Below, one piece after another: positions 11,544-25,120 of a stretch of DNA of 64,000 nucleotides (positions are counted from its first letter, which is position 1; each line of letters starts with the position of its first letter). Source of the DNA: Neocallimastix lanati (nom. inval.) (lineage: Eukaryota > Neocallimastigomycota > Neocallimastigomycetes > Neocallimastigales > Neocallimastigaceae). Location: the NCBI GenBank assembly GCA_016946835.1, contig JACVTC010000134.1, forward strand, positions 296,001 to 360,000, in the 5' to 3' direction. The position numbers and the translations under genes were made by a program. The notes beneath the pieces are model-generated. The model was not told the DNA's origin. It did no database searches and saw nothing but the letters and a program-made list of their open reading frames with translations.

Positions 11544-13573
11544 TTTTTTGGTAATATTTAATTCCTTTTATATGAAGTCAAAATTTAATACTATTATTAA
11601 TAAATTATTTATCAAGTATATAAAATTATCATATCTGCTCATGTCAAAATAAAAAAAAAAAAGGTAATCAATAAAAAATTATTATTATGAATTAATTGTT
11701 TATATTAAATTAATATTAAAAATATCGTGAAAAACTGTATAACCGAAAATTATAATAAAAATTAATATATAATAAAAATTTAAATATAAAATATAATTTT
11801 AAATATAATTTTAAATATAATTTGAAATATATAAAATTTGAAATATATAAAATTTGAAATATATAAATTTAAATATATATTTAAATATATAAAATATATA
11901 AAATATAATTTTAAATGAATAATATTAAATATAATATAATATGAAAATATAAAATATAAAATATATAATTTTAAATATTATATAATATAAAGTTGGTATT
12001 ACCTTTAAAGAATTAAAACATTAAAACTACTTTAAATGAAATATTAAAATAAATAATCTTTTTTATATATGTATATAGTATTCATAATATACATAATTTA
12101 CATATAAATTAAATGAAAATAAATATATAAAATAAAATAAATTATTTTTTAACTATTAATATTTATTACATTAAATATATTAAATATTACTTTTAATTTA
12201 ACCATTAAGCAAATTATTAATATTCTAATTAATTATTATTAAAAAGCTAGATTCTTATTGTTTATTTATAATTATTTTAAATTTTATTGAATCCTATTAA
12301 TTAAATATAAATTAAATATTTTTTTTTTTTAGAAGAGCCTACTAATTACTGGCTATAAAATGATAGATAAATTTAAATGGTAGGAAAAAAAAAATTAAAA
12401 ATTTTATATACTCAATAAAACTCTATAAAAAATAAATTAATTTAAATACACAAATATACTTCTAGATAAACTTGGTTTTCATTGTTCCTTGCTCATCCCT
12501 TATTGTCATTGTCTTGTCATTTTGGAGAAAAAGAAGCTCTTAAAGAATAGAAAAATCCTGTCAATTTTTGTTATTTTATTTTTTTGTTCTTAAAATATAA
12601 ATATTATTTTTCTTGGACGACGAATTAAACTATGCTAAAATTATATATTTTAAAATATATTAATTAAAATTATTAATATCTAAATAATAAAATAAAATTT
12701 TCTGTATTTAAATATTAAACTATAAATCTTATTAAAAAAAAAATAAATAAAAGGATATACTATTTATCATTAATATTTATATATCTATAAAATTTTATTT
12801 AAATATTTTAAAAAAAATTGGTTTATATTTTTTTTTATTGATGAATATTATTACGTAACAAATAAAAAGAAAAAAAGCAAAATATATGAAATTTTATTAA
12901 TTTTAAATATTATTACATATATAAAAGAAATATAAAGATATCAAATATCATTTCTTTAACTTGACTTTTTATATTTTATATTCTAGTCTATACTACACTT
13001 TTTTTTTTTTTTTTTTTTTGATTAGCTTTACCAAAATAAAAAATAATTAACACAAAGTTTAACTTGTTTTGGTAAATATTTTTAATTAACTAATATAAAA
13101 AAAAAACGAAAATTTATTTTATTTTACTTTTTTATTTTTATTTTTATTTGGAATTGGATTGGAGTAAAAATAAATTAAGCTTTTTATTCAATCATATATT
13201 ACAATATAAACAATTTAAATGTATTGAATTTAAAATCATTAAATATCATATATTATAAATATATATGTTTATATTGAAAATATATTAAACTTAAATTTCA
13301 TTTATCCTAATTTAAAATAACTCTATATGTAACATATAACAAATAACAAATAATTATATAAATTAAATTATAAAACTTGAATAAATAGAAATAAATATAT
13401 AAATAGAAATAAATATATAAATAGAAATAAATATATAAATATATATTAGGATAAAATAATTAATAGTAATTACCAAATTAAAAAAATACCTATTTTAAAA
13501 GATATATCCATTGAATAAACTATTTGACTCTTTTTTTTTAAATAAAAAGAAATAATAATAATTTTAATTTATT

Positions 13574-13612
<39 letters not shown>

Positions 13613-15581
13613 TTTTTTTGAAATGTTTTTATTATTTCATCTTAAATTCATCAAATTATATTTTTATTTTTATTTTTTTTTTTTTGAACTATTAAAACTT
13701 TTATTCTACTTTATATAATTAATTTTTATTATTTATTTAAATTACACAAACAAATCAATAAATATTATAGATAAACCATAATAGATAATATAAGGTATAT
13801 AGATAGATAGATAAATAAATAGATATAAAAAATAAATAAAATAGATGGTTAAATGACAAAAATAGTATGAATGGTTACCATAATATTAGAGTATATATAT
13901 TACACAGACTAATGATATAATTCCAATAAAAAAAAAAAAAAAAGAAATTCATAAAGATACAATAAATAAATAAAATAAATCAATAAGAATAGTATATATA
14001 TTGTTAAATTTGATTTACTATAAATAAAACAGTTGCATTATGAATGCTAAAAACCAATAAAGTATTATCAATTATTTCTAAATTAGCAAAATAAAAAAAA
14101 ATAATAAAAGTATAAACTTTATATTAAACATTACTATTAACTTTTTTTTTTCTTCTCTATTTCTCTATTTCTCTTTTTCTCTCTTTCTCTCTATATATAT
14201 ATGTGTGTTTAATGACATAATACATTAAAAATAAATTATTAAATAAATCCTAATTAATGATAATAAAACCATTCAATAGATTTAAACAATGTTTGAATTA
14301 AAAGTCTTAAATGACACCTATAGAATTAAATAAATTTAATTCTAAAATTATTTAATATAATTCATCCATATTAATTTGAATAAAGTTTGGACATTAAAGG
14401 AAAGTCTTTAAATATTAAATATATCAAATTTATAATATTAAAAGAAAAAAAAAATAAAAATAAAAATAAAAAAGATAAAAATAAAAAAAATACAATATAA
14501 AAAATCATTTTTTATTTTATATTGTGTTAAAGGTAAATTAAATTTTACTATATTTATAATATATCATATATATAGTAAATAATAATACAGTAAATAATAA
14601 TATATAAAAATCTTTTATATATATGTATTAAAAGCTACTTAACAAAACAATTTTAAATAAAAAAAAATTATAAAAATAGTAATAATAATAATAATAATTA
14701 AGATTATAAATATATATAAATAAGCTTATACTATAATTAAATGAATTTTTTATAAAAATTTTTAATATAGATACTATTAATTTAATTTAATTTATTAATT
14801 TAATTTAAATAAAAAAAATTCATTATTTGACAGTCAAACTTTAATTATTAATATATTTTATTAATTCCTTTTTCTTGTTATTTTATTATTTTTTATATTT
14901 AATAAACTCTGGAACAAAAATCTGTCATTCAATTTTTTTTTTTTTTTTTTGTAGTCTCTAAAATAAAATAAAAAATAATAAAATATAATTTAATATAATA
15001 TAATATAATAAAATTAAAATGAATTTGTATATGTATCATATAATTTCATATATAAATTATTTATTAAATAAATATTATTAATATAATATAAAATATAAAA
15101 AATAAGATATTAATTTACCCAGTTAAACAAATTTTTACAATAATTAATATTATAAAAATATAAATATATATATAAATATAATAATAAATAATTTACTATT
15201 GTTTAAAAAAAAGAAAAAAATTTATATTGATATATGTTTATATTCATATATAATTACATATATATATTTATGTATATTAATATATATTAATATAATCAAT
15301 CAATCAATTATTTTTTAATAACTGGAATAATTATAAAAAAAAAAAAAAAAATAAAAATAAAAAGAAGTGACGTGACATATTTTATTTTAAAACAAATATA
15401 TCATTTTCATTGATTTTTTGATTTTGACAGGAAAATATGAAATTTTTTATACTTATTTAATAAATAATTGCTACTAATTATTATTTTTAGTATTATTTAA
15501 AAATAACAATAACAATAAATAATAAATAAATGGAAACCTGTTTGATAATTTATTTTTAATCATTTTTTTATAATGCTATTT

Positions 15582-15619
<38 letters not shown>

Positions 15620-17715
15620 AAGGTCTCATAATAATTATTGTTATAGAAATTAATTCAAAAAAAAAAAAAAAAAAGTCAAATTATTGTCAAATATTTACAA
15701 GTTATTGTTAATAACAATTTAAATATTCAATTAATTTTAAATATAATTATTTATTTAAAATTTTCATAATATAATACATAAAAGATGACAGATAAATATT
15801 TAAAAAAAAAAAAAGCTGTTTTATTGAATTAATAATATTAAATGTCAATTTAAATATAAATGGAGATAAGTGTTACTTTTTTTAAAATATAGACAAGTGT
15901 CACTTTGTTTAAAATATAAATATTGATAAATGATAATATATTTAAATATAAAGAATCTTTATAATATATAAAATGGTTATAAATAAAATAAATTAAAAAA
16001 AAAATGCATATATATATATATTTTTAGTAATATTTGACGGCGATGTAAATGAAAATTTAATAAAAAGTTTAACTTTACTATTATTCAAAAGTTTGTATAA
16101 CTTTGAAATAGTATTATCTGGTTACTAATAAATTATTTTAAAATATTTTTGGTAATCTTTTTAATATTCTTTAAAAATTAATATTCAAAAATTTTTAAAA
16201 AAGTTAATTAATTATTATTAAAAAAATAATAATAAATTATGAATTATGGATAATATTAACAAAATATATTATAAATTGCACTATTAAATATAAAGCATAA
16301 TTATTATTAATATAAATAGTTACAAATAATAAATATCAATAACTGTTGTGTAATAATTAATAATAATACTAATAAATAATAATATTTATTATCAAAAAAA
16401 AAATATAAATAAAAAATTGAATTATATATATTAGTTTATTAATAGTAATTTTTATAAATATAGAAAATTATAAAAAGATTTATATTTATAATAAATTTAA
16501 ATCAACAGCAGAACTAATAATAGTAATTAAAAAAAAAAAAAAAAACTATTGATTTATGTATAATTATATAATTATATAATTATAATTATATTCATATAAT
16601 ACTACACTTGATAAATGATTTTTAAAAATTCAACAATAAAAGTAAATAAATAATATAATTTTTAAAAATTCAACAATAAAAGTAAATAAATAAATAAAAA
16701 ATGTATAAGGATGAAAAAATGTATACATTGATTTGTACCTAAAAGTATTTAATATATATTTTATATTTACATAAAAAAAAATAGATTATATTAAATTTAT
16801 ATATATTATTATCTATTTTAAAGTTAATTATATTAAAAATTAATCATTAATAGTACATATTGAAAATTATGTCATAATAAATGAATGGATGAATAAATAA
16901 ATAAATAAATAAATAAAATGGTTGAAATGATAGATACATGATAATTTACAAAAAATTAAATAACTAAATCTATTGTTTATTTATTGAATTATATAGAATT
17001 ATTTCTAAATATAAAAAAAAATTATTTCGTTTATTTTAATTTTATTTAAATTATTATTTAAGAAAAGATATTTTATTATTATAAAATTAAAATACTCAAT
17101 TTTTTTTTTTATTATTATTATATAGGAAGAATAATGTATTATATATATAATTTTTTTTTATATATAATTTTTTTTTTTTAATTACATAGGAAGAATAATG
17201 TATTTTATATAGAAATAATAAGTGTTGATGAAGTACGTTTATTAAATATTACAGTATCTTTAACGTTAAAAATTAAATATATTAAATATATTATTAAATA
17301 ATTTTTTAAAAATGTATTTAAATTATTTAATAATAAAATTAAAATATTATAATGAAGAAACTTTTGATATTCATATGAATTTATTCATTTTTTTCATATG
17401 AAATAATTTATAAAATTATAAAATTAAGTCTCTTTTAACCTTATTTAATTATTATTATTGATATTTTTTATTATTATTATTATTTATTATTATTATTAAT
17501 TATTATTAATTATTATTATTAATTATTTTGTTTTAAAACAAAAATAAAAAATATTATATTTAAAATAATTAATTAAATAGGAATTAATTAAATTAATGAA
17601 AAATAATAATATTATTTTTAATTAATATATTTTGTTAATGAAATAACAATTGATATAAGAATAACAATTTAAAAAAAAAAAAATTTAATTAATATAAAAA
17701 ATTATTCTTTTTTTC

Positions 17716-17747
<32 letters not shown>

Positions 17748-18839
17748 GATGAAGACTAGAATACCTAGAATAACATTTTATTAATAAAAATTTTAAAGTA
17801 ATATATATAAATTTAATAATAATAATATGTATATTACTTGATATATATATATATTTTCCTCCTATTAAATTGTCCCTAAATCTAATGTACTATCAGAGAA
17901 GGAACTATATTTCAATAACAAAAATAAAAAAAATAAAAATAAAAATAATAAATAAATAAATAAGAATAAAAAAAAATTAATTAATACTTTTTTTCATATC
18001 TTTTTTTTTTTTTTTAGACTTAAAAGAGAATATGTACTTTCATTTGCTTTATTTATTAATTGTTAAAAAATATTAATAAAGTGTATCTATAAATGAAAAA
18101 TACATTTTAAATATATTTAACAGAAAAAAAAAAAAAAAAAGTAAAAGGAAAAAAAAAAATTTTAATTCATATATATATTGTATTAAAAAAATTAAAATAT
18201 TTAAAAGTAAAGTTAAATAAAAAATAAAGTTTATGTAATACAATGAGAAATAAAGAAAAATAAAAATAAAATAAAATTAAATAAAAAATAAAGTTTATGT
18301 AATACAATGAAAATAAAATAAAAAAAGAAAATTTTAAAAGTAATTTAGGGACTAACTTAAGTTGGGAATTGAAATTATTTCTACATAGAAAAAAAAAAAA
18401 TAAAGTAAAAAAAAAAAAAAAAATCTAATAATTATTAATTTAAGATTTATTAAAAAAAAAAATTTTTTTTCAAATAATTAAATATTCAGTGAGATTAAAT
18501 GATTGATCACCTTTTTTTATCAGGGCATGGTCAACAAATGGGTCAATTTTCTGTAATTTAACTGCGCCTTCTTAGCAAATAATAGTATTGTAACTTCATA
18601 TATATTCACATCTTTAAAAAACGTAAAATAATAAAAAAAAAAAAAATTCAACCTAAATCAAAATTAAATCAAAATGAAATTAAATTAAATCATAAACTAA
18701 AATTAGTATATTTACAGGTAAAGAGTGAATAAAATTCCAAAATGAATGAATTTCGATTTATCAATAATTAGTTCCTTTAATAACCTTGTTTTATTTTTTA
18801 TTGTAATATCCTAGAATGCATATGAATTATATTGGTGCC

Positions 18840-18882
<43 letters not shown>

Positions 18883-19048
18883 TTTAATTGATTATTAAAT
18901 TTTTCTTCTATGGTCAAAATTTTTATGAATGAAAGATAAATGAAACTAATAACCTACTTCTTTATTTCTTAAACTAAATATAAATGAAACTAATTTATTC
19001 ATTCTTTTTTTTTATTATTATTATTTCTAAAACCAAACTTTTCTGGTC

Positions 19049-19081
<33 letters not shown>

Positions 19082-19104
19082 TATTCATTAAAAAAAAGCC
19101 TTGT
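11175..19104. other. Long gene-free A+T-rich stretch (~7.9 kb)
   Basis: No coding-like frame, RNA gene or transposon motif is convincing on either strand. The stretch holds many poly(A)/poly(T) runs, TA runs and small local duplications. These include AAATAGAAATAAATATAT units near 13380-13440, a ~70-base duplication near 16610-16690, a ~60-base one near 17115-17210, and a ~35-base one near 18212-18310. The left edge is the upstream region of CE4 gene 1. Slightly more complex patches near 12470-12570 and 18490-18620 do not resolve into anything. Confidence 0.5.
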
Positions 19105-19290
19105 TTGAAATTCTCTTTTTTAGTGACAAGACAATTTTTAACAAAAATCTTTAATTCTACATTGTTGAATAAAAATACCTTGGTAATTATTTCAATCTAA
19201 AAGATCCTCTCCCCCTTTTCTTAGGAATGAAAACAATAAAAAGCCAAATTCCACTTCATTTCATGGAAAAGTCACCATCCCAAATTTTTA
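19105..19290 (-). pseudogene. LINE reverse-transcriptase fragment (start of the RT domain), copy B region
   Basis: On the minus strand this reads WNEVEFGFLLFSFLRKGGED followed by LLD, a stop, NNYQGIFIQQ and further frame breaks. It corresponds to the Trp-Asn...Lys-Lys-Gly-Asp...Asn-Asn-Tyr-Arg-Gly-Ile opening of a LINE reverse transcriptase. It parallels the fragment at 7190-7565 and, like it, lies 3' of a LINE tail fragment. Heavily decayed. Confidence 0.5.
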
Positions 19291-19293
19291 TTA

Positions 19294-19332
<39 letters not shown>

Positions 19333-19486
19333 CCAGGAGAAAATTATGAATATTTTAGTATATATTTTAGTGATTAGACGTTGACTAAAAAAATTTTTTT
19401 TTCTTTTAAAAAAAAAAAATAAAATTTTCTTATGTTTAATTAACTAATCATAGGAGTACCTGTATAATAAACATTTTCCCGGTGAA

Positions 19487-19525
<39 letters not shown>

Positions 19526-19599
19526 AGGAAAGTGAATATACTTCCAATGCTTTATTAAAATAGATAATTATAGTTTTATGTATTACTTTACGTTAACAG

Positions 19600-19775
19600 T
19601 AGACCTGACCCCTGTGAACTGGTTTAAGAGTTGACCACTTAAAATGTCTTCCATTTCCCTCCATTTTCAAATTGTTGCTCATCTAAAAGCTGAAATTCCA
19701 CTAAAAAAGAATACGTAAATATATTTATTGAAAAAATTTTCATATTCTAAAATATTAGAATATATCGGTAATAAG

Positions 19776-19812
<37 letters not shown>

Positions 19813-20480
19813 AGAAATCTTATTTTATCATTGAATTATTATAAAAAGGTCATTGATAATATCAAAAAAATTTTTTTGACATCTATATACTAATAAAGGA
19901 AGAACAGTCAAATATCTAATGAATGGAACCATTGTTTCACCTTCTCCACAGCATGGGCCAGACTTTCAGACGACAATTATCAAAAACTCTACCACTTCTG
20001 ATAGTCATAGTTGTATTGTATTTGAAAACCAGATCTTCATCTTAAAATCTAGTTAAAAGCCTTTATTAAAGTAGGGATATTCAAGATTGAGCTTAAATAA
20101 TTCTCTTGTTTCAATATATATATATTTATATTTATATTTGTCATAATTTGTACCTTTAATTCCTTGGCATTTACTATTATTTATTTGATCAATAGAATTC
20201 AATGACATCTTTATATTTCTTAATATTTTCATCTCTAATTTGTTTTTCATTAGTGAGAACATGAATTTTTTTTTTTTTTTTGTCCAAGAAAAAAAAGTGA
20301 CATCTTAGGAATATTCTCTATTAGTTCCTTTATAATAATATTTAGAATTTCACCATTTAATAAAGACGCTTATTTGAAGTGAAGCTCAAAAAACCGACAA
20401 TAGTAAAATTCGGAGATCACATGAAATTATAAATATCACTAAGCAGTTGAGTTTCTTTTAACACACAATATTTCTTATGA
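19600..20480 (-). pseudogene. LINE 3'-end fragment, copy B
   Basis: Homologous to 21180-21600 and 8040-8560. On the minus strand near 19925-19970 it reads PCCGEGETMVPFIRYL, a Cys-x-x-Gly-type finger as in the zinc-binding tail after LINE reverse transcriptases. Just before it the DNA matches the RSGRV-containing stretch of copy C. Poly(A) runs and stops break the frame. The end towards 20480 is uncertain. Confidence 0.5.
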
Positions 20481-20565
20481 AGCTTATTGTTGTTAACCCT
20501 TAAAAAAAAAATGAATGGTAACTAACCAGAATGTACTGATGATGAAGAGTTTTCCTTAAAATAAA

Positions 20566-20604
<39 letters not shown>

Positions 20605-21179
20605 ACTATAACCCGATTTCTTGAAGAAAGAATGATATTGTTTTGAATATTGAGTTCGTGTAAACAATAGTATTCCTTTTTTTTTTTTTTTCTAAGTTTC
20701 CAAACATAAGTATTCCAATATTCACAAAGATTGAAAAAAAAATGAAGAAATAGCATTAGGATGTCATATAAAAAAAGTAAAATAAAAAAAAAATCATTTG
20801 ACATTTAGATGAAGAATAACATCAGAGCAATGTGTTATAGATTTATTATACTTTGACTTGGAATTATTTCTGTTTTTAGTTGAATTTTTGTAAATTTTCT
20901 AGTTAAATACAGTAAAGGGTTGAAGACTTTTCTGTATTAAGAGTAAAAATTCATGAAAATGTAATAAATAGTTAACATATACTTTAATAACAAAAATAAG
21001 AACTATAATTTGGTAAAAAAAATATATATATATATATATTTTATCAACATAAAAGAAAATCTTGTCGCTATATATATATATATATATATTTTACTAAAAA
21101 AGTCATTAAAGTTGACTAATTAAAAAAAAATTCCCTTAAAATCATGTAAGAAAATCATAAAAAATTTTTTAAACTTATA

Positions 21180-22094
21180 ACTATTAGTGGAGTTGTTCAC
21201 TTAAAATGTCCCCGTTTCCTCCAGTATCGAATTGTAGCTCATCTAAAAGCTGAAATTCCACCAAGAAGGAATATATAAATATACCTGTTTTTGATATTTT
21301 CATATTCTAAAAATATTAGAATATGAAAGAAGTAAGGAAAGATTCCTTTACTTTATTTGCAAATAAATTGATAAGGTCATCGATGAAATCTAAAAAAAAG
21401 ATTTACATCGACATCAAAGAAAAGGTAGAGCATTCAACTATCCAATAAAAAAAAAAAAAAAAAAAAAGATTGGTCACCTTTTCCATAGCAAGAGCAGAAT
21501 TTAGGACAATCATCAGAAACTCTACCACTTCTAATTGCAATAGTGTGGTATTATATTTGTTAACCAGCTCTTAATTTTAAAATCCAGTTAAAACCTAAAC
21601 TTAACTGAAGGTAGTCAAGACTAAGCTAGTATAAATTTCTAGTATTTATAAATTTGAAGTTATCGTAATTAACAACTTTAATTCCTTGGGAATTTTACCA
21701 ACATCAGACTAATAGGATTCAATAACATCTTTGAAATTTAGCGATATTCTTTTTTCTTAATTTTTTTTGTAGAGTTAATGGAACTTTAATTATTGGAATA
21801 AAAAAACTGGAGAAAGAAAATAAGGATTTTTTTTTTTTTTTTTTTTAACTTTAATATTCATATAAGTGATAATAGACTCAAGGGAAATGATCATTACTGA
21901 AGGGGGATACCTAAGTAAATATACACAGATGCTTTAGGGAAAAGAATACTCATACCAAGGTGAAATGTAGGTTTTCTTCATAAACCAGGATATGAAATAA
22001 AATTTAAGGGTTTAAAATAACCATCGTAACACATTTATTGATACCAAAAAAAAAAAAAAAAAAACATGACGAAGTTTTTTCATTTTTATTAGAC

Positions 22095-22138
<44 letters not shown>

Positions 22139-22213
22139 ATGACGAAGTAGAGCTTTCATTTTTCTTTCACTAAGCGCTATGAGAACAATATTATCGGCAA
22201 AAAGAATCACCAT
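21180..22213 (-). pseudogene. LINE fragment, copy C (RT palm to 3' tail)
   Basis: The best-preserved LINE piece. At the 5' end of the minus-strand reading (about 22150-22213) it gives MVILFADNIVLIALSE, the F/YADD box of a non-LTR reverse transcriptase with the second Asp changed to Asn. Near 21900-21960 it gives a YLGIPL segment of the thumb region. Near 21450-21520 it gives RSGRVSDDCPKFCSCYGKGD, a zinc-knuckle-like tail. The shared 3' block lies near 21190-21280. Poly(A) tracts of 20-40 bases sit inside. The Asp-to-Asn change and many breaks mean it cannot be active. Confidence 0.6.
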
Positions 22214-22433
22214 AACATTCTTTTTTTATTACTAATTACTTACACCATTTATTTCTTCGATTTAAATGGTACTTACATCAACGGTTTCATCCGGTAATCT
22301 CAAATCATTCATACCTTCATTTCTATTTCCATTTTTAAATGTTATAAATATATATATTCTAATAATTAAATTAATTATAAATAAATATTTTGTTTTTATA
22401 ATAATAATAATAATATAAATAAGTTTTTAAAAA

Positions 22434-22471
<38 letters not shown>

Positions 22472-22689
22472 GAGTTAATTTCTGACATTAAAAATTGGTT
22501 AGTTAATATCCCATGAATTCACTTATTTTATATAGTTTCTTATTTATCATTGAAAATAAATCAATAAATCAATAAATCAATAAATTGTTTATTATATTTC
22601 ATAATAAATAAAACACAACACTTTAAAAAAAACACATGTTAAAAAAAAAATACTTTTTTCTTGTTTCGTTTTTTTGTTTTTGTTTTGTG

Positions 22690-22725
<36 letters not shown>

Positions 22726-22778
22726 CTTTTATTTTAAATTTATATTGTTAAAATATATGAATGTTTTATATATTAGAG

Positions 22779-22809
<31 letters not shown>

Positions 22810-23176
22810 TAAAATACAAATTAAAAAAAAAATTTTTTTTTTCTTTTTTTAATTTTTTTTTTTTAAATCTTTTTAAAAATTTTCCTTTATTATATATTTT
22901 TTTCAAGGAAAATTTTTTTTTTTAAAAAAAAAAGGTCAATTGATTTTAAAAAGTTAAAAATTGATAGAGATAATTAAAATATTTATATATATATATATTT
23001 TCTTTCTTTCTTTCTTTTTTTTTTTTTATTTTATTTTTTTTTAAAAAAAAAAAAAAGAGCGAAAGAAAGAAATTTAATGCTTTTTAAATAATTTGGTTAA
23101 TTATGAAAATATAAAATAAGTTAATGTACTTCAATGAGTAATTTATATAATAATATATATTAGATAATTTTATTTC

Positions 23177-23207
<31 letters not shown>

Positions 23208-23260
23208 AAAGAAAGAATAGTATTACAAATATATATTATATTCTAATATATATTTTTGTC

Positions 23261-23293
<33 letters not shown>

Positions 23294-23471
23294 TTAATAA
23301 GAATAATGTAAAAAAATAATTCAATATTTTTAATAGAAATGAGATAAGATATAATTGTATATATACAAAACTTTAATTTTTTTTTTTTTTTTTTTTTGTG
23401 TGTTGTGTTAATTTAATTAATTAATTTTAATGTTCACTTAAATTATTATATTTTTCTAGAAAAAATAAAAA

Positions 23472-23503
<32 letters not shown>

Positions 23504-23820
23504 GAGTTTTGCTTAAATAATAATATAATATTTATGATAAAATATTTATGTAATTTAATATTTATGTAATATATTATTTTTTTTTAGAAAAAATAAAAAT
23601 TACTTTTTTTTTTTTTTTTCTTTTGTTTGCTTAAATAATATTATAATATTTATGATAAAATATTTATGTAATTTAATATTTATGTAATATATTATTTTGA
23701 TAAATATTTAATTAAATATGAAATATTTTTATTTTATACTTTAAAAATTTTTTGATTTGGTTTCTCTCTTTTTTTTTTTTTTTTTTTTAATTTTTAATAA
23801 TAATAGATAGATAGGTTTGT

Positions 23821-23854
<34 letters not shown>

Positions 23855-23947
23855 ATGTATAAATAATTTCACTTTTAATAATAAAAATAAAAATAAAATT
23901 TTTATTTTTTAAATTTTTTTAATTCAATTATTTTTTGTATTTATTTT
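22214..23947. other. Homopolymer-rich spacer 3' of CE4 gene 2
   Basis: Alternating long T runs followed by A runs recur near 22690, 22850, 22920, 23030, 23190 and 23270, each able to form a T/A hairpin. A ~118-base tandem duplication lies at about 23455-23697. There is no coding-like frame. It includes the 3' region of CE4 gene 2. Confidence 0.5.
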
Positions 23948-24841
23948 TTAAAGTAAAAGTGAAGCAATAAATCCAAAACAAAGAGTAAGAAGAGTAGTAA
24001 CTATTGGTTTTGAAGATAACATAGCACCAGATTCTAAATTTTGTTGAATATTTTCAACAGTTATATTAGCACTTCTACTTGTTTCAACAACAGGTTCTTC
24101 ACCGTAGGTTTTACCAGATCTGTACATACCCTTCTTGTCACCAAGACATTCGGCAACAGTAACAAATTTGTAACCTTTTTCTTTCATACCACTCTTTTCA
24201 ATAATCCATGGAGCGATATCACCAACGGTATAATTTTGAGAATCATGCATAAGAATAAGGTAACTATCCTTTTCTTCAGCGAATACTTTCTTCAAAAATT
24301 CAATAGAATCTTCAACTCTTTGTTCAGTGGTTCCACTAGTTTCGAGATCCCAATCCTTAGTATCAGAATCCCATTGAATAAGACGGTAATCCCATTCATC
24401 AAGAGCAGCTTGACATTTTTCATCACAGTGACCCTTTGGAGCACGGAAGTAACGTGGACGATCTCCAGTAACTTTTTCAATGAAATCATCCATAGTATCG
24501 AGGGCTTCTTTAAATTCATTTGTATTATTAGAAATTTTATGTTCATAGGTATGAGAAGCAATTTGTAAACCGTTATCATGAGCCTTCTTCATAGCATCTT
24601 GATATTCTTGTACATCAATGGCAAATGGATAGTGGAATTTGCCAACATGGAAGAAAGTAATTTTTACATCTGGATGTTCATCAACAATATAATCAACAAA
24701 GTCTTTAGTATACTTATGTGGACCATCATCAAATGTTAAAGCAATTGTCTTGTTTTCAGTACAAGAGTAGATAAATTCGGTTTTAACTAAACTAATAGAA
24801 AGAATAGCTAATACAAAGTATACGAAATTTAAGTTATTCAT
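23948..24841 (-). CDS. CE4 polysaccharide deacetylase 2 (NodB domain, GPI-anchored)
   Basis: Paralogue of the gene at 10227-11174, 297 residues, single exon. Signal peptide 1-22; TFDDGP at 36-41 (Asp38, Asp39); SHTYEH (His97, His101); RAPKG near 132; WDSDTKDW near 156; LILMHD further on. The fourth motif differs from gene 1 (Ser for Thr, Lys for Asn). The C-terminus ends with a short Ser-rich segment and a hydrophobic tail (TTLLTLCFGFIASLLL) fitting a GPI signal. All four family metal and base residues are present, so activity is expected. The long plus-strand frame at 24041-24568 is its antisense shadow. Expected to act on the cell surface; substrate unknown. Confidence 0.92.
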   Translation of the reverse strand: MNNLNFVYFVLAILSISLVKTEFIYSCTENKTIALTFDDGPHKYTKDFVDYIVDEHPDVKITFFHVGKFHYPFAIDVQEYQDAMKKAHDNGLQIASHTYEHKISNNTNEFKEALDTMDDFIEKVTGDRPRYFRAPKGHCDEKCQAALDEWDYRLIQWDSDTKDWDLETSGTTEQRVEDSIEFLKKVFAEEKDSYLILMHDSQNYTVGDIAPWIIEKSGMKEKGYKFVTVAECLGDKKGMYRSGKTYGEEPVVETSRSANITVENIQQNLESGAMLSSKPIVTTLLTLCFGFIASLLL

Positions 24842-25088
24842 TTTTTATTATTATTATTATTTTAATATTTATTATCTTTAAAAAAAAAAAAAAAAAATAG
24901 CCTTTTATATATATATAATTTTTTGTTATACTTTATTTAATTGATATATATAAATATTTTTCTTTTTATTCATTTATTTTAAATAGATATTTAATTTTAT
25001 TATTAACACTATTTTTATTATTTATTTATTTATTTATTTTTTACTATTATTATATATTATTTCAATATATTATTTATTTAATTATCTC

Positions 25089-25120
<32 letters not shown>

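Noticed and set aside
20556-20804. 82-codon minus-strand frame rich in Phe
   Set aside because: Mostly poly(A)/poly(T) translation; the short non-repetitive part shows no LINE or other motif.
22661-22852. Phe/Lys frame in poly(T)/poly(A) DNA
   Set aside because: Pure homopolymer reading with no protein-like composition.
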